Origin: Ophiothrix spiculata
Lineage: Eukaryota > Echinodermata > Ophiuroidea > Amphilepidida > Ophiotrichidae
Assembly: GCA_000969725.1 (NCBI GenBank)
Contig: JXSR01S035658.1
Direction: 5' to 3' (one strand)
DNA length: 23,599 bases
Shown here: piece after piece, positions 1 to 10,061 of the stretch
Position numbering within the stretch: position 1 is the first letter of the stretch
Layout of the letters: each line of letters opens with the position of its first letter
Notes under the pieces: generated by a model
What the model saw: the letters and a program-made list of their open reading frames with translations, nothing else
What the model was told of the DNA's origin: nothing
Databases searched by the model: none
Made by a program: the position numbers and the translations under genes

Positions 1-142
1 AATAAGATGTTGAAGTGTGCAGAACTGTTTGAATATACCTAAAAATCATGCATTTGCTGCCGTTCTTGACACAATTATTAATTTTCAAGGAATAAAATCA
101 TTAAAAAGTGGTAACTTTACGCGCTACCAAAATAAGAGTGGG
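1..142. mobile_element. Partial copy of the CAGTGGCGGAT-terminus MITE (cut by window edge)
   Basis: These 142 bases match 3394-3535 base for base as far as I can read, with homology starting at the first base of the window. After position 142 the sequence departs from the 3.4-kb copy, so the right terminal repeat is absent here. An open frame that starts inside this copy and runs to 377 is not recognisable as a protein. Near identity to the second copy suggests recent movement or local duplication. Confidence 0.85.
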
Positions 143-752
143 TATGATTAGCTTCAATGGCCCGTATCTCGTAATGTACTATGCCGGTATTAAGGTACCT
201 TTCGATATGACGATCCACATATTAGCTAATATTAGCACATTACAACAAGATGTGATGTATAAAATAACACTTCCTCCAATTTTATCCCTATGGTTGAATA
301 AAAATGACACCGAGTCTGGTATGGTATTGTATTACCCACCTGGTTCTCACACTTTTAACCTTTACATTGGAAAGTAAAGTGTCTTAAAAGAGCATAGATA
401 ATTTACCCTTAAACTTCAAACCTAACTCTAGCTGGCAATCAAATAAATAAATAAAAATATGTGACATTTATAGAGAAAATATGACTTATTTATAGAGGAT
501 GGCCTCATTAGTATCTAGTACTTCTGTCCACAAGAGCCCCTTATCTATACTGTCAGATTGATATACCAGTTTTAGATGTAGTCTGAGGAAAACCATGGTG
601 TGCCCTGGGAACAGACTCGCATTACAAAAGATAGTCTACTGTTATTTTTGAATCCAGGACTGTAGTTTCTGATTGATGCCTTCATGATCCAATACAGTGT
701 CCAACCATCACACTCCATCTGGTACCCCATTCATAACCTTTTTTCAAACTTT
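143..752. other. Non-coding stretch, no feature recognised
   Basis: AT-rich sequence. The open frame that continues to 377 (ending in PGSHTFNLYIGK) has no family I recognise, begins inside a MITE copy and lacks any start or splice context that would make it convincing. I see no RNA gene and no terminal repeats. Confidence 0.4.
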
Positions 753-856
753 GGACTAGCAAGCTGTTTTCAAAATTTGGACTAACAAGCTGTTTTTAAA
801 ATTCAGACTAGCGAGTCTATTTTAAAATTCAGACTAGTGAGCCTATTTTAACATTC
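753..856. repeat. Tandem array of a 26-bp unit, four diverged copies
   Basis: Four consecutive 26-base units of the form GGACTAGCAAGCTGTTTTCA plus AAATTT begin at 753, 779, 805 and 831. They differ at a few positions each, with GACTAGC/GACTAAC/GACTAGT and TTTTAAAATTC variants. A degenerate fifth unit (GGACTGACTACGAG) follows at 857, and GACTAG-like fragments recur near 930. It is a minisatellite, with no coding meaning. Confidence 0.85.
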
Positions 857-1571
857 GGACTGACTACGAGATGTTTTTAGGGCTAGCAAGGCCTTTTCAA
901 GGTTATATTTCCCCATTGAATAAATTGTTCGGACTAGGAGAGCCTTCGGAAAAGCAAGCTGTTGAACTGGCAAGCGGATACCGTTGATATCTACCCATTT
1001 GTATGATGGTGTGATGATGGTGTCAGCATTAATTGGGCAAATGCAGACAACAGGATGTAACCATGACTTTGTTGATGGTTTGTTGAAACTCTCTCCCCTC
1101 CCATAAATGGAACGCTTCCTTCCCCACCTGTCTGAGACCACCGCACCATCACCCCCAATGGCAAAGTTGAACAATCTTAATGTATCTCTGAGTACTTGGT
1201 GCGCTCTAGATATTCAAACTCTATGAAGGTTATCAACGATGCAATGTGTGAATTTGGAAGAATGAGCTTTGGATTTTACAGTTGAGAATGATGATTTTTG
1301 AGGGTTAAGCTTACATGGTGAGTTACAGGCCTACTATTTGAAGTTGAGGTATCTGGGTTAATTGGTCTCAAGTTGAATGTCAGCATTGCTCCGATAGACT
1401 AATTATAGTACCTAAATTGCCATGTTTGTCTGTTACCTGGACTTTTTTGGCAAGATATGTGGTTTGTGGATGTTGTGGAAGAGAAGCACAGAGGATGTCA
1501 TAATTTGTCGAAGGGATTTAAAGAAGGGATCCTATTTTTAAGTAGACATCGCTTGATCATAAACTCTAGTC
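857..1571. other. Non-coding stretch after the tandem array
   Basis: A minus-strand open frame of 108 codons (848-1174) begins with MFNFAIGGDGAVVSDRWGRK. It resembles no family I know, and its 3' end runs into the degenerate tandem repeat, so I do not call a gene. The remainder to 1571 shows no structure I can support. Confidence 0.35.
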
Positions 1572-1574
1572 TTA

Positions 1575-2069
1575 GGCCGGGGTCAGACAAACGACGAGGT
1601 CACAGTAACTACAATAAATTTTGCTGTCGTAATACATCTGACCCGTATCTATTACAAGCAGGTCGTCGTCGCATTAAAAAAAAATGAATGACAACAATTT
1701 CCATCGTTGAGATAGTTTTATTGTAATAAATTTGAAAGTAATGCGGTAAAAACAATGTGTGACCGCATCTCGTCGTTGTAAAAATAGTGCGAAAACTCCG
1801 TCAACCGTAACGAGTGACCTTAGTTCAATTAAGCTCCGCGGATACGGTATTTAATTGACACTTTTGTACGACAATCGTATGAAATGTCTGAAATCAATGT
1901 CGTACAATTTGTACGACAATAATTGGTTTAGTCCTTGTGTGGCCGGAATGTAATGCGAAACGATTGTAATAAACAATCGCAGATAGTACGTCTGACCGCA
2001 TGTCGTAATTAATTATGACAATAAAATTATTGCAGTAAATGCGACCTCGTAATTCGTCTGACCCCAGCC
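1575..2069. mobile_element. PIF/Harbinger-like MITE, 495 bp, TTA target duplication
   Basis: The left end GGCCGGGGTCAGACAAACGA and the right end, read as reverse complement GGCTGGGGTCAGACGAATTA, form terminal inverted repeats matching at about 23 of the first 27 positions. TTA lies directly outside both ends (1572-1574 and 2070-2072). A 3-bp TTA duplication with GG-starting termini is typical of PIF/Harbinger elements. The interior has diverged, partly self-similar GTAATGCG and CGTCGTTGTA motifs and no transposase, so this is a non-autonomous derivative. Confidence 0.85.
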
Positions 2070-2072
2070 TTA

Positions 2073-2805
2073 GACAAAAACAATCTTTTTAGCCCTCCCA
2101 AGGCACCTCAAAGTAAATAAGTATGTGTTTTTCTAAGAAGTTATGTATCACAATGTGATCGATTTATGACCAAGAGCACATAATTTCAATCAAATATGAA
2201 TTAGTCTGCTCTCTAGGCTGTAAATTGAGCAAACTTTGATGTACAACTTCTAAAAAAAACTTCAGCTTAATTTATTTTGGGTAGTTTTGTGATCATCCTC
2301 ATAACGCAGATGACCCTGTCATGATGACCAATTTGTCAGGTGGTTGTTCATCTCTGGGATTCATTATGCAAAAACATCAGAGAGAAAAAGTCTAAACAAA
2401 AGAGAAACCTGTATCTAAGATCTGTATCGCCAACTACTGTTCAAGATCCAAAATATTTGCATGTATTCTTGCTGTTCAGTTTTGTTACCAAGCCTGCAAG
2501 TCTTGGTAATTAACACCCTTATGGAGAGGGTGTTCTAAAGATAAATTGAGAAATAAGATGACAAAATATTGGTCATAAGTGTGAATAATTGTTTGTGCTA
2601 ATTTGACAATTTGGACCTGATAAGATCAAATAATACTGATCAGTTTGTGCTAATACAGCTTTTGCGAAATGATGACAACTTGATAGTTGGAATTGGCAAC
2701 TTGTGACAATGTTGGTTTGTAAAGGAGCAAAATGTATAGGCCTATAAATCAAAAGAAACTAAATAAAGAAATTTTCAACAAAAATTTAAAGTGGTCCATG
2801 GGGAA
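2073..2805. other. Non-coding stretch, minor hairpin only
   Basis: No coding or mobile feature was recognised. A small stem with arms AACACCC and GGGTGTT lies near 2509-2535. The rest is AT-rich single-copy-looking sequence. Confidence 0.35.
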
Positions 2806-2813
2806 AGTAAAAG

Positions 2814-3153
2814 CCCGGGGGGTGGGGGGAATTAGTACAAAAGATATCACGGGGATGTGCCGCAAACTTGGGTGGCAAAATCAGGCTGTCTGGTATACCA
2901 ATGGGTCCTTTTTCTTTGCAAATTGGGTATTTTGATTGGTCTGTTTTTCAAAATATTTCTAAAATTTGCGCCAAAATGGCGCACATTTTAGATTTTTTAA
3001 AATTTCAAACAAAAATCAAGAAATTTGTGACAAATTAGAGTAAATTTTCGGAGAAATGTTCAATTTTTGCAAAACTTTTGACTCAAAGTTTGGGGAATTT
3101 CCCAGCGGCACACCCCTACCAAAACCAAACTTGAGTACCCCCCCCCCCCCGGG
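2814..3153. mobile_element. CCCGGGGG-terminus MITE, copy A (340 bp)
   Basis: The element begins with CCCGGGGGGTGGGGGGAATT and ends with AGTACCCC...CCCGGG (a long C run). It is flanked by a perfect 8-bp target duplication AGTAAAAG at 2806-2813 and 3154-3161. The internal landmarks GATGTGCCGCAAACTTGGGT, AAAATCAGGCTGTCTGGTAT and CAGCGGCACACCCCTACC are shared with copies at 9003, 14369 (reverse) and 14841. An 8-bp duplication points to the hAT superfamily. It has no coding capacity; the open frames across it on both strands are chance. Confidence 0.9.
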
Positions 3154-3161
3154 AGTAAAAG

Positions 3162-3299
3162 GTAGGAAAGAGGTGAAAAGGGAAGATGGAATAGGAAACA
3201 GAGAGGAGAGGTACAGAGAAAATTTAAGGAGAAGGTCAGAAAATACCTGAACCATGAAAACAGGGATATAAGGATATGAGAAGAAATAGGGGAAGGACT
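3162..3299. other. Purine-rich spacer between two MITEs
   Basis: The + strand is strongly purine-rich (runs of GGAAGATGGAATAGGAAACA type) and lies between copy A of the CCCGGGGG MITE and the next element. No terminal repeats or gene signals were seen. Confidence 0.4.
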
Positions 3300-3304
3300 A
3301 TGTC

Positions 3305-3571
3305 CAGGGGCGGATCTAGGAATTTTCAAAAGAGGGGGCGCTATTTTGACAGCACCTTGGTGCCCACTCAAAGTCTGGTATTGCTCTGCAAAAAATAAGA
3401 TGTTGAAGTGTGCAGAACTGTTTGAATATACCTAAAAATCATGCATTTGCTGCCGTTCTTGACACAATTATTAATTTTCAAGGAATAAAATCATTAAAAA
3501 GTGGTAACTTTACGCGCTACCAAAATAAGAGTGGGCGCACGCCGGCTGTGCCCCCTCTAAATCCGCCACTG
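3305..3571. mobile_element. CAGTGGCGGAT-terminus MITE, complete copy (267 bp)
   Basis: The left end CAGGGGCGGATCTAGG pairs with the right end (reverse complement CAGTGGCGGATTTAGA), matching at 13 of 16 positions. ATGTC flanks both sides (3300-3304 and 3572-3576; ATGTCC if the element is taken to start one base later). Next to both termini are G- or C-rich runs. The interior at 3394-3535 is repeated at 1-142. The termini look hAT-like, but the visible target duplication is 5-6 bp and not 8, so the superfamily is left open. No coding capacity. Confidence 0.82.
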
Positions 3572-3576
3572 ATGTC

Positions 3577-3982
3577 CACTCTCAAAAAAATTACTAGGAC
3601 ACCTGAGTCATCTCTTTGCATGATCTATACATTATATTTCTCATGTGTTCTTTAAGAAAAGTGTTAGTTACATAAAGAGATTTGAGGTAGATACATTTCA
3701 ATGGTTTAGAACTATCTATTACAAATGAAACCAAGAGTTGCCTTGCACTGTCTGATCTTTAGAATAACATTGCAGTCATTAATACAAACTCCCATAATTG
3801 AGTGTGAATTTGGTTACATTCTTAAAGATCACTTTTCACTTTTAATTCCCTTCAAAAATGTATGGGTATGGGTAAATCAAGTTCAGAACTTATAATGAGC
3901 TGAGTTTGATATTTTTTCCACACTTTGTGCCCATGCACCACGAACGAGCTGTGAAATAGATTGTACAGGGTGGGAATGTTTT
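3577..3982. other. Non-coding stretch, no feature recognised
   Basis: AT-rich sequence with no terminal repeats, hairpins or coding frame that I can support. Confidence 0.35.
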
Positions 3983-4085
3983 GAAGAATTGTCCCCGGGA
4001 ATCATTGGTTCCCAACTTGAAGATCGTGTGAAATAAAGAATCATCCCGGGAATCATCTCTTCTCAACTTGAAGATCGTGTGAAAT
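3983..4085. repeat. Two-copy tandem repeat, unit about 51 bp
   Basis: The segment from GAAGAATTGTCCCCGGGAAT to GATCGTGTGAAAT (3983-4034) is followed directly by a second version starting AAAGAATCATCCCGGGAATC and also ending AACTTGAAGATCGTGTGAAA (4035-4085). The distal 20 bases of the units are identical, while the middle differs at several positions. Confidence 0.8.
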
Positions 4086-4112
4086 TTAGGGCCTACTGCT
4101 TTGATTTTGTAA

Positions 4113-4264
4113 GGGGCACACCATTTGATTTTCAGGGGGGCATGGAAGTTGGGGTCGAGTCAATTTTTTTTTAAGTGGCGAGATTTTTTTGGCGCCAAAG
4201 TTTTTCCCCCTTTTTTTCCCAAAAAATTTCTGTGCCCCCACCTGAGAATCAAATGGTGCGCCCC
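4113..4264. mobile_element. Short MITE with TAA target duplication (152 bp)
   Basis: The left end GGGGCACACCATTTGATTTT and the reverse complement of the right end GGGGCGCACCATTTGATTCT form terminal inverted repeats of about 30 bp, continuing into CAGGGGGGC and CAGGTGGGGGC. TAA flanks both ends (4110-4112 and 4265-4267). A 3-bp TAA/TTA duplication suggests PIF/Harbinger, but the interior is only homopolymer-rich filler. Confidence 0.8.
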
Positions 4265-4267
4265 TAA

Positions 4268-4980
4268 CTGACATGATTGCTTAAAGGAATGCAGGTGATC
4301 AGGTGTACTATTTTATTTATTTACACCCTATCCTGTTAACTGTGTCTGGTTGTCGTGATCGTGAGTGGTATGGGACGACAGAAAATTGTTATTGTCTAAA
4401 CTTGAAGCTCCCTAAGATGCCCATTTAATGATTACTTCATTTGTAAAGACCAAACCTTCTTCGCCCACTGCCTAGGCTAGTCATTGCTGGGTCTGTGGAA
4501 GGGGAGATCAGGGGAACGGTACTAGTTGGTGTGGAAAAAGCATTTCCTAAGCCTTAAAATTTGGAAGAAGAAATCAGTTTCATAGACTCTATTTTTCACC
4601 AAAAATCGGTTCTGCAAGACCCTATATTTGATAACCGGGCGGCATATACCATCCAAAAAGTTTTGAGTGCACCTCCTTCCCAAAGAATTTCTGTTATTTC
4701 AAGCATGAAGTTTTTGGTTTTTTTGTGTGTGTTTTTTTTGCCTCGGCCTGGATGTCGTTTAGCATTGATACTATTATTTTGTGTATCGACATGTCGATCG
4801 ATAATCAATACTTTCGAAAATCGATGACAGCACTAGTCAACAAATAGTCAGAAGGTATGTGTGTATGAAATGAACTCTAACCCTAACCCCACTGAATCTT
4901 ACAATATCCCATTCCACAAAGTTAAGAAATTCGCCTAAGTCCAAATACATCATTAGACCCGAGATAGCTATGATCACGAA
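4268..4980. other. Non-coding stretch with T-rich tracts and TCGAT motifs
   Basis: Contains T/G runs near 4710-4740 and alternating TCGAT/ATCGA motifs near 4784-4825, including the palindrome CGACATGTCG. The open frame at 4561-4827 is not recognisable and ends in this low-complexity DNA. Confidence 0.35.
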
Positions 4981-4998
4981 ATCGCTGCCATGGCAGCG

Positions 4999-5066
4999 CC
5001 TGCTCAGTGGCTTGACATAGTGATAATTGGACCAGGAAACTGGAGGTCCCGGGTTCGAATCCAGGT
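4999..5066 (+). repeat. tRNA-like segment, probably a tRNA-derived SINE head or tRNA relic
   Basis: GGTTCGAATCC at 5052-5062 is a perfect RNA polymerase III B box, and it sits in a T-arm-like context GGTCCCGGGTTCGAATCCAG. An A-box-like AGTGGCTTGACATAG lies about 35 bases upstream, which is a tRNA-like spacing. The anticodon and acceptor arms do not fold into a normal tRNA, so I do not call a functional tRNA gene. A perfect 16-bp palindrome (CGCTGCCATGGCAGCG, 4983-4998) lies immediately before it. No A-rich tail was identified. Confidence 0.5.
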
Positions 5067-5930
5067 GAAAACCCGCGATTTTCGACTTGCAAATTTTCGA
5101 GGAGATAGTTTTTAAAAGAATAAGCGGTCAAAAGTGTTATGTTTAAGATACCATGTGTTTCATTTCAGTTAGCAATCTAAAACAAAAGTTATGGCTTATC
5201 AAATATTTGGATGCAAATATGTTTGGTCCAATTTTATGATTTTTCGTTATAGAAGCAGGGATGTTTTTGAATGATAGAAAAATGGCCCAGTTTCGAATCG
5301 TTAACAATAATCCTTAACATTTTACGTTTTGTGTGGCCAATAAGCTTTTGACTGTAACAATTAGAGAAACATGAATGTGACTTTGCAAGTTAGGATAGCT
5401 ATTTAAACCGTATTAAGATTTATGACACTCAAATTTCAAAATGTGCCAAGTCACAAATCAACAACTTCCAATTGCGCCAATAGGTAATAAACTTACCACT
5501 GAAGTATCATAGTCTTAGTTCAAGTCTTATTGATGAAACAGTAATGATTATTGTCATTTTTGTTAGTCTTGAAACAAGTCTTTATTTATATAAGTGTGTG
5601 ATGAGCAATGATCTAAGTACCTTGAAAAAGACCCACTTAAAAATGATGGAAGTTGTTAATTGTTAGTAACTGTCTCAGGAAGCTGAATGAAAGTAAGACA
5701 TGAGTTGAGGCTTGTATTGAAAAGTATTTATTTGCAAAAGATTGGGTAATGCATTTTAGGCTCAGTTTTCTGCACCTATCCTAGTATATATGATGGTTAT
5801 TGTACATATTGAAAAAAACCATGGAAAGTTTGAAGTGCTGAATATTATTTTTTTTAAATTAGTTTTAGAAACTAGAAACAAATTGTAATGACTAAGGACC
5901 ATTAGGGCCAAGGGACTAAGGATCAAACCA
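5067..5930. other. Non-coding stretch, no feature recognised
   Basis: AT-rich sequence without terminal repeats or hairpins that I could find. Open frames here are short and unrecognisable. Confidence 0.35.
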
Positions 5931-5932
5931 TA

Positions 5933-6183
5933 GTCGGCCTTCAAACAAAATTTTTGCTACCAAACATTTGGGTGTGACGTCACCAAATATTTGCATCGAA
6001 TTTAGAGTATAATCCGGTAACAAACATTTGAGGCAATGTATTTGGCAATTCAACACATGTGCAATTTCGCGCGAAATTTTATTTGGTCTCAACTCGGTGT
6101 TGAAGTTATTTTATTTGAAGTCAATAGTCATTTTGATGTCACAACTAAATGTTTGGTAAGGAAAATTTTGTTTGAAGGCTGAC
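5933..6183. mobile_element. TA-flanked MITE, family member 1 (251 bp)
   Basis: The left end GTCGGCCTTCAAACAAAATT and the reverse complement of the right end GTCAGCCTTCAAACAAAATT pair, and the match continues through ACCAAACATTTG on both arms for roughly 45 bp. TA lies outside both ends (5931-5932 and 6184-6185), as for Tc1/mariner-type elements. The related element at 22682-22862 shares CGGCCT..ACAAA and GCTACCAAACATTTGG. An outer inverted pair (ATTAGGGCCAA near 5901 and TTGGCCCTTAA near 6191) may belong to an older host element. No coding capacity. Confidence 0.82.
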
Positions 6184-6185
6184 TA

Positions 6186-6604
6186 CGTTTTGGCCCTTAA
6201 TCAAAGTTCTCTTTTTCAATCGATGATGCATGAAAATGGTACAAATAAATAAATCAAAGACTGTTTTCAACTTTTTGAAAACCTTTCCTAGACATATTGA
6301 AATAAGTGCAACTCATGGTGTGTGCCAATTTAAATGCAGCAATCACCTGTTAGTCTATAGTCCAGTTCCCTTTAGACAAATCTACATATTGGCCTATACC
6401 ACAGCACCATACACAGGTGCCACAGTTCTGAACTTTATATTCAATGTGTTAATCTGTAGTATGGGTTGAACACTTTGGGTATTAATTCTTTCCTCATTAT
6501 CAAGTATGAGTTTCTGTTTAATTAAGACAAAGTGAACTATGTCATTGAGGATGGGACATTGATTACATTGCCTTATTTGTGATTGTCTTTTTCCCCCTTT
6601 GCAG
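6186..6604. other. Non-coding stretch leading to the first exon's acceptor site
   Basis: The final bases form the polypyrimidine tract and AG of the acceptor for the exon at 6605. The open frame at 6230-6469 is unrecognised and not supported. Confidence 0.45.
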
Positions 6605-6704
6605 AGAGGAAGTCAGAAATCGAGGACTTAGCGTCGTTGTGGATGCACGGGAAGCGAATAAATCTGCCGTGGAAATAATTACAGAAGCTCTACAAGTCAT
6701 TGAG
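6605..6704 (+). CDS. Exon encoding the central part of a SEC14-like (CRAL-TRIO) domain, RhoGEF/SESTD1 type
   Basis: One base completing an upstream codon plus 33 codons reading EEVRNRGLSVVVDAREANKS and then AVEIITEALQVIE. The string RGL-S-VVVDAR is the core hydrophobic beta-strand of SEC14-like domains in Dbl-family exchange factors, where the usual form is RGFTVIVD-R. The following amphipathic helix (AVEIITEALQVIE) is also in the expected place. A strong polypyrimidine tract (TCTTTTTCCCCCTTTGCAG) precedes the exon and GTAATT follows it. The exon ends on a codon boundary, which fits the phase of the next exon at 11529. In this family the domain binds phosphoinositides or acts in autoinhibition and membrane targeting of a RhoGEF. 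No DH or PH domain lies in the window, so a RhoGEF identity (puratrophin-1/PLEKHG4-like is my best guess) is inferred; SESTD1 is the main alternative. The preceding exon was not recognised. Confidence 0.88.
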
Positions 6705-7942
6705 GTAATTGGTTTGTTTGTGTTTACTTGTTTATTTTGAATTTTAAAGCTATGTTTACATAAATAATGCTGATTCTTTGAATCGTATGAAATGGATTTT
6801 TGAGGCAAAGACATCTATATCAGGATTTGTTATCGGAACGTTACAATTTTGCCAATATCTGTAAATATTTGGAATATATTACAAATATTGAAAAACAAAT
6901 GTGGATCTGTTTACTTGAAATAAAGGCTTGGCTTTGACAAAGTTGAAGGTAAGACTATTTTATCATGTTATTGTCATTATTATTGTTATTTTTATTATTT
7001 TAGTATACATGTAGACCTTTTTCAAAGAGATGCTAGGTTTCAGGTCAGGAAATTTTCAGAATTTAAAGCAAAGTTTGCCTAGCTTTTGGAAATGTGTAAA
7101 GATTAAATGAACTCATTCAAACTGTACCAAATTTTGAAAGGAAAATGTGAAACCACCTATTTACACCATATCCATTGGTCCAATTCAACTACCGTATCCA
7201 CTCGTCCAATTCAGCTCTAGATTTTCTGAATGTATATCGCTGTTACTGCTCAGTTATTTCATATCAGTGTCACAAAACTCGTTAAAAATTAAATGCTTTT
7301 AAAATATGTCGGTTATAGAGTATGATGATCTGCCAAACTTGTGGAAGTGAGAGTATCTATCAATTTAAAGAGAAAATTGTTGAATTTGCTGATTGGATAC
7401 ATTATTTGCCATCACGCAATCCTGTAACACTAAGTGACCAAGGGGGAGGTGGTTTTTAAGGGCCCTACAACAGAGGTTTTTTTGCGTAGTACAAAAACAC
7501 ACACAAAAATTTACATCGCCGCTCCATTTAATTTGTCAAACTTAACACAGAGAGTCCAAAAAATTCAAATCGACCCAGACATTTTCATGATATTATATAA
7601 GCATAAAGTAGTATATACTTGCAATGTGCAAATTTGAGCAAAGGAACAGGTTTTTTTTAATTGTTGGCGGGATAATTTTTGAAGCAAAATGAAAAATAGT
7701 GTTTCGGCTGCCATTAGTGAAAGGGTTCATCTGATTTTCAAAATTATTTTTTTGTATTTTGGTCCTTTTTATATGCTTTTTCATTGACCAGACTTTCAAT
7801 GTAAATTTTATATGGGAAAGGCATTTTTAAGGGGGTCTCTGTGACCCCCACCCCACCCTCCTTGAGCACCAATGGATGAGAATGAATACCCTCACTTCCA
7901 AAAGTATTTTAACCAGTCTTGGCACTTTTGTATAGCTCAACG
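6705..7942. other. Proximal part of the first intron
   Basis: Starts at the GTAATT donor. No complete element was recognised. G-rich AGGGGGAGGTGG near 7440 and C-rich CCCCACCCCACCCTCC near 7845 could be decayed ends of one element, but no target duplication is visible. Simple ATT/GTT-rich sequence lies near 6970-7000. Confidence 0.45.
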
Positions 7943-7946
7943 TTAA

Positions 7947-8293
7947 AGCAATACTATTAGGTGTTAAAAATGAAGCGCTCCCTGTCACCCATGACTTTTG
8001 AGTTTTTTAGCTTATTGGGTTTGTTTTGGGTAGATATTAATTCCCTCCAATTGATTTGGCTTAAAATTGCTTACTTTTCTTGTTATGGATATTTGTTAAA
8101 TTAAATTCGGGATCCAAAATTTAATTCCACATGCACTAGTATAGGAAAACATGCATGTGCTTTTTATCCATTTTTCGGTGGCAAAACATTTTTTTGAGAA
8201 AATACACTTGAAAATGCTTTTAGATAGTCACATTCCTTCATTTTATTTTGTTTTTAGTATAAACTATTTTGGTCAAAATCTTATAGTATTGCT
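7947..8293. mobile_element. TTAA-flanked MITE (347 bp)
   Basis: The left end AGCAATACTATTAGGT pairs with the reverse complement of the right end AGCAATACTATAAGAT (13 of 16), and TTAA lies outside both ends (7943-7946 and 8294-8297). A TTAA target duplication is the signature of piggyBac, although these termini do not begin with the usual CCC. A TTA duplication with slightly shifted ends would also fit. There is no coding capacity. GCATGTGC/GCACATGC-like motifs lie inside near 8131-8162. Confidence 0.72.
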
Positions 8294-8513
8294 TTAAGGT
8301 GGTGCACATTCAGAATATTAATATTTGAATTGGATGGGTGGCTGCGATATCTGTATAAAAATGTCACAACACTTTCAAAGCTTCGAATGCTCACTTTTGA
8401 AAAACTAATACATGGATTTTTTTCATTTTTGCACTACAGCCAGTGGAGACATCATGCACTATTGTCGTCAACTTACATTGCCTAGGGTTATTAAGTTATC
8501 GAAATTATGTGGC

Positions 8514-8797
8514 CAGGCCAATAGCAAGGATTTTTTCAAGGGGGTGCGGATTTTCAAAAAGTGGACCTTTTGGAGGAAATTTTTTCGTTTTGATTGACCC
8601 TAAACTAATTTTAGTAAAGTAGTTTTCCAAGCATTTTGTGTAGTATTTTCTTAAGAAACGACCTACATTTCCATCTTTTGGTGCTTTAGGTATTCTTTTG
8701 GTGGACATTTACGGGAATTTTTGTGGACCTTTTTGTAGGTTGTCAAATTTGGGGGTGCGACGCCCCCATCACCCCCCCCCCCCTGGCTACAGGCTTG
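8514..8797. mobile_element. hAT-like MITE with 8-bp target duplication (284 bp)
   Basis: A perfect 8-bp duplication TATGTGGC (8506-8513 and 8798-8805) brackets the element. The ends are CAGGCCAATAGCAAGG on the left and CAAGCCTGTAGCCAGG as reverse complement of the right, matching at 12 of 16, followed inward by G-rich (left) and C-rich (right) runs. The interior lacks a transposase; minus-strand frames across it are chance. The duplication length supports hAT. Confidence 0.85.
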
Positions 8798-9002
8798 TAT
8801 GTGGCATTAAACTTCATTTTGGGACACACTGTATAAGAATGCTTTGTTTAATTTTTTCAGTTTAGGTGTAGGCTTAAAGAGGTGATAAAAATAGTAGGTC
8901 TTAACACCCACGTTGTGATCATCCATTTGTAATTCATATGCGCAGATCACCACCTGGTATCACCTGGTCTAATGGAATATCACTCGTCCTGTAGCCCATT
9001 TG

Positions 9003-9294
9003 CCCGGGGGGGTACTACAAAAGTGATTACGGGGATGTGCAGCAAACTTGGGTAGCAAAATCAGGCTGTCTGGTATTTCAATGAGTCCTTTTTCTTTACA
9101 AAATGTGGTATTTTGATAGGTCTGTTTTCTAAATTTCCAACAATAATCAGAAATTTTTTCGGAATTTGGGAATTTTTTGGATTTTGGTATATGGATGGGT
9201 CCCTTTTTCTTAAATATTGGTATATACATGGGTGGTACTTCAAATTTCCCAGCGGCACACCCCTACCAAAACCAAAATTGAGTACCCCCCGGGG
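9003..9294. mobile_element. CCCGGGGG-terminus MITE, copy B (292 bp)
   Basis: It starts CCCGGGGGGGTACTACAAAA and ends AGTACCCCCCGGGG. The flanking duplication is CCCATTTG at 8995-9002 and 9295-9302 (GCCCATTTG if one G is counted). It shares GGGGATGTGCAGCAAACTTG, AAAATCAGGCTGTCTGGTAT and CAGCGGCACACCCCTACC with copy A, but has a shorter middle section. Confidence 0.9.
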
Positions 9295-9747
9295 CCCATT
9301 TGCTGTTTATACTGATCTCATGTAGACAAAACTGATTTCGCACATACACATCATTAGTCTGCTGTTTCACTGGAGACAACTCAATTTTTTTTTCCACAAT
9401 TGGCGCAAATTTCAAAACAAATATATTAAGATATGCAATACACCAACTGCTGTTAAAAGGGAATTTCATGATCCATTGTCTTAATCTCTCCTTGATCAAA
9501 AAAAAAATCAGATTTTAAGCTTATAAGAATCCTTGATTGATATATCTTACAAATCCCAAACCTTTCTTGTAAATTTGTTTGTATACTATGAGAAATATGT
9601 CATTTTCTATATTGTCAGGGGTCCTGACAGTAACCAGTAGCCTATACAAAAAGCTCATAACTTAAAAAACATGATAAGAATCAAGAAACAATTTTCCAGC
9701 TTGCATTCATTCAGTTAATCTTTTGGTTTTTAGCATTTGGGCAGTAC

Positions 9748-10061
9748 CAGTGGCGGCGCCAGCATCTCAATTCTGGGGGGGGGGGGCAAACGAGGAACAA
9801 GACAAATTTCTCGGGGTGCAAACATTATGAAGATAATTTTAACACACACTTAGCGCACACAATTTTTCAGACAAATTTGTTAATTTTGGCTAAAAACGCC
9901 TATTTTAGGCTAAAATAATGGTATTAAATGGTGAAATACGTTCGCAGTGTGCAAAAATGTGTACATTTTATGTCAAAATATCAATGAAAAGGGGTTATTG
10001 AGAGAAATTTGCACCAAAAAGCTTCTGGGGCAGGACAAATATTGGGTGGTGTCAAATACCT
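9748..10061. mobile_element. One-ended MITE remnant with a CAGTGGCGGCGCCAG terminus
   Basis: CAGTGGCGGCGCCAGCATCT followed closely by a 13-base G run is a typical left end of CAGTGGCG-type elements, related to that at 3305. No matching right terminus or target duplication was found downstream, so the right boundary is approximate. The interior includes TTGGCTAAAAACGCC and TTTTAGGCTAAAA motifs. Confidence 0.5.

Noticed and set aside
108-377. 89-codon + strand open frame
   Set aside because: Starts inside a partial MITE copy and matches no family I know; length is within chance for this window.
753-856. CRISPR-like array
   Set aside because: The 26-bp units are directly adjacent with no unique spacers, and the genome is eukaryotic.
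848-1174. 108-codon minus-strand open frame
   Set aside because: No recognisable domain, its end runs through the degenerate 26-bp tandem repeat, and there is no splice or promoter context.
3056-3371. Overlapping open frames on both strands, proline- or serine-rich
   Set aside because: They translate the C run and purine-rich spacer between two MITEs.
4874-4890. CTAACCCTAACCCC resembling telomeric repeat
   Set aside because: Only about two units long, which is expected by chance.
4922-5131. 69-codon minus-strand open frame with SPGFEPGTSS
   Set aside because: This is the usual peptide shadow of a tRNA B-box region and not a protein.
7435-7866. Possible MITE between AGGGGGAGGTGG and CCACCCTCCTTGAG
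   Set aside because: The ends are loosely complementary, but no target duplication or precise terminus could be defined.
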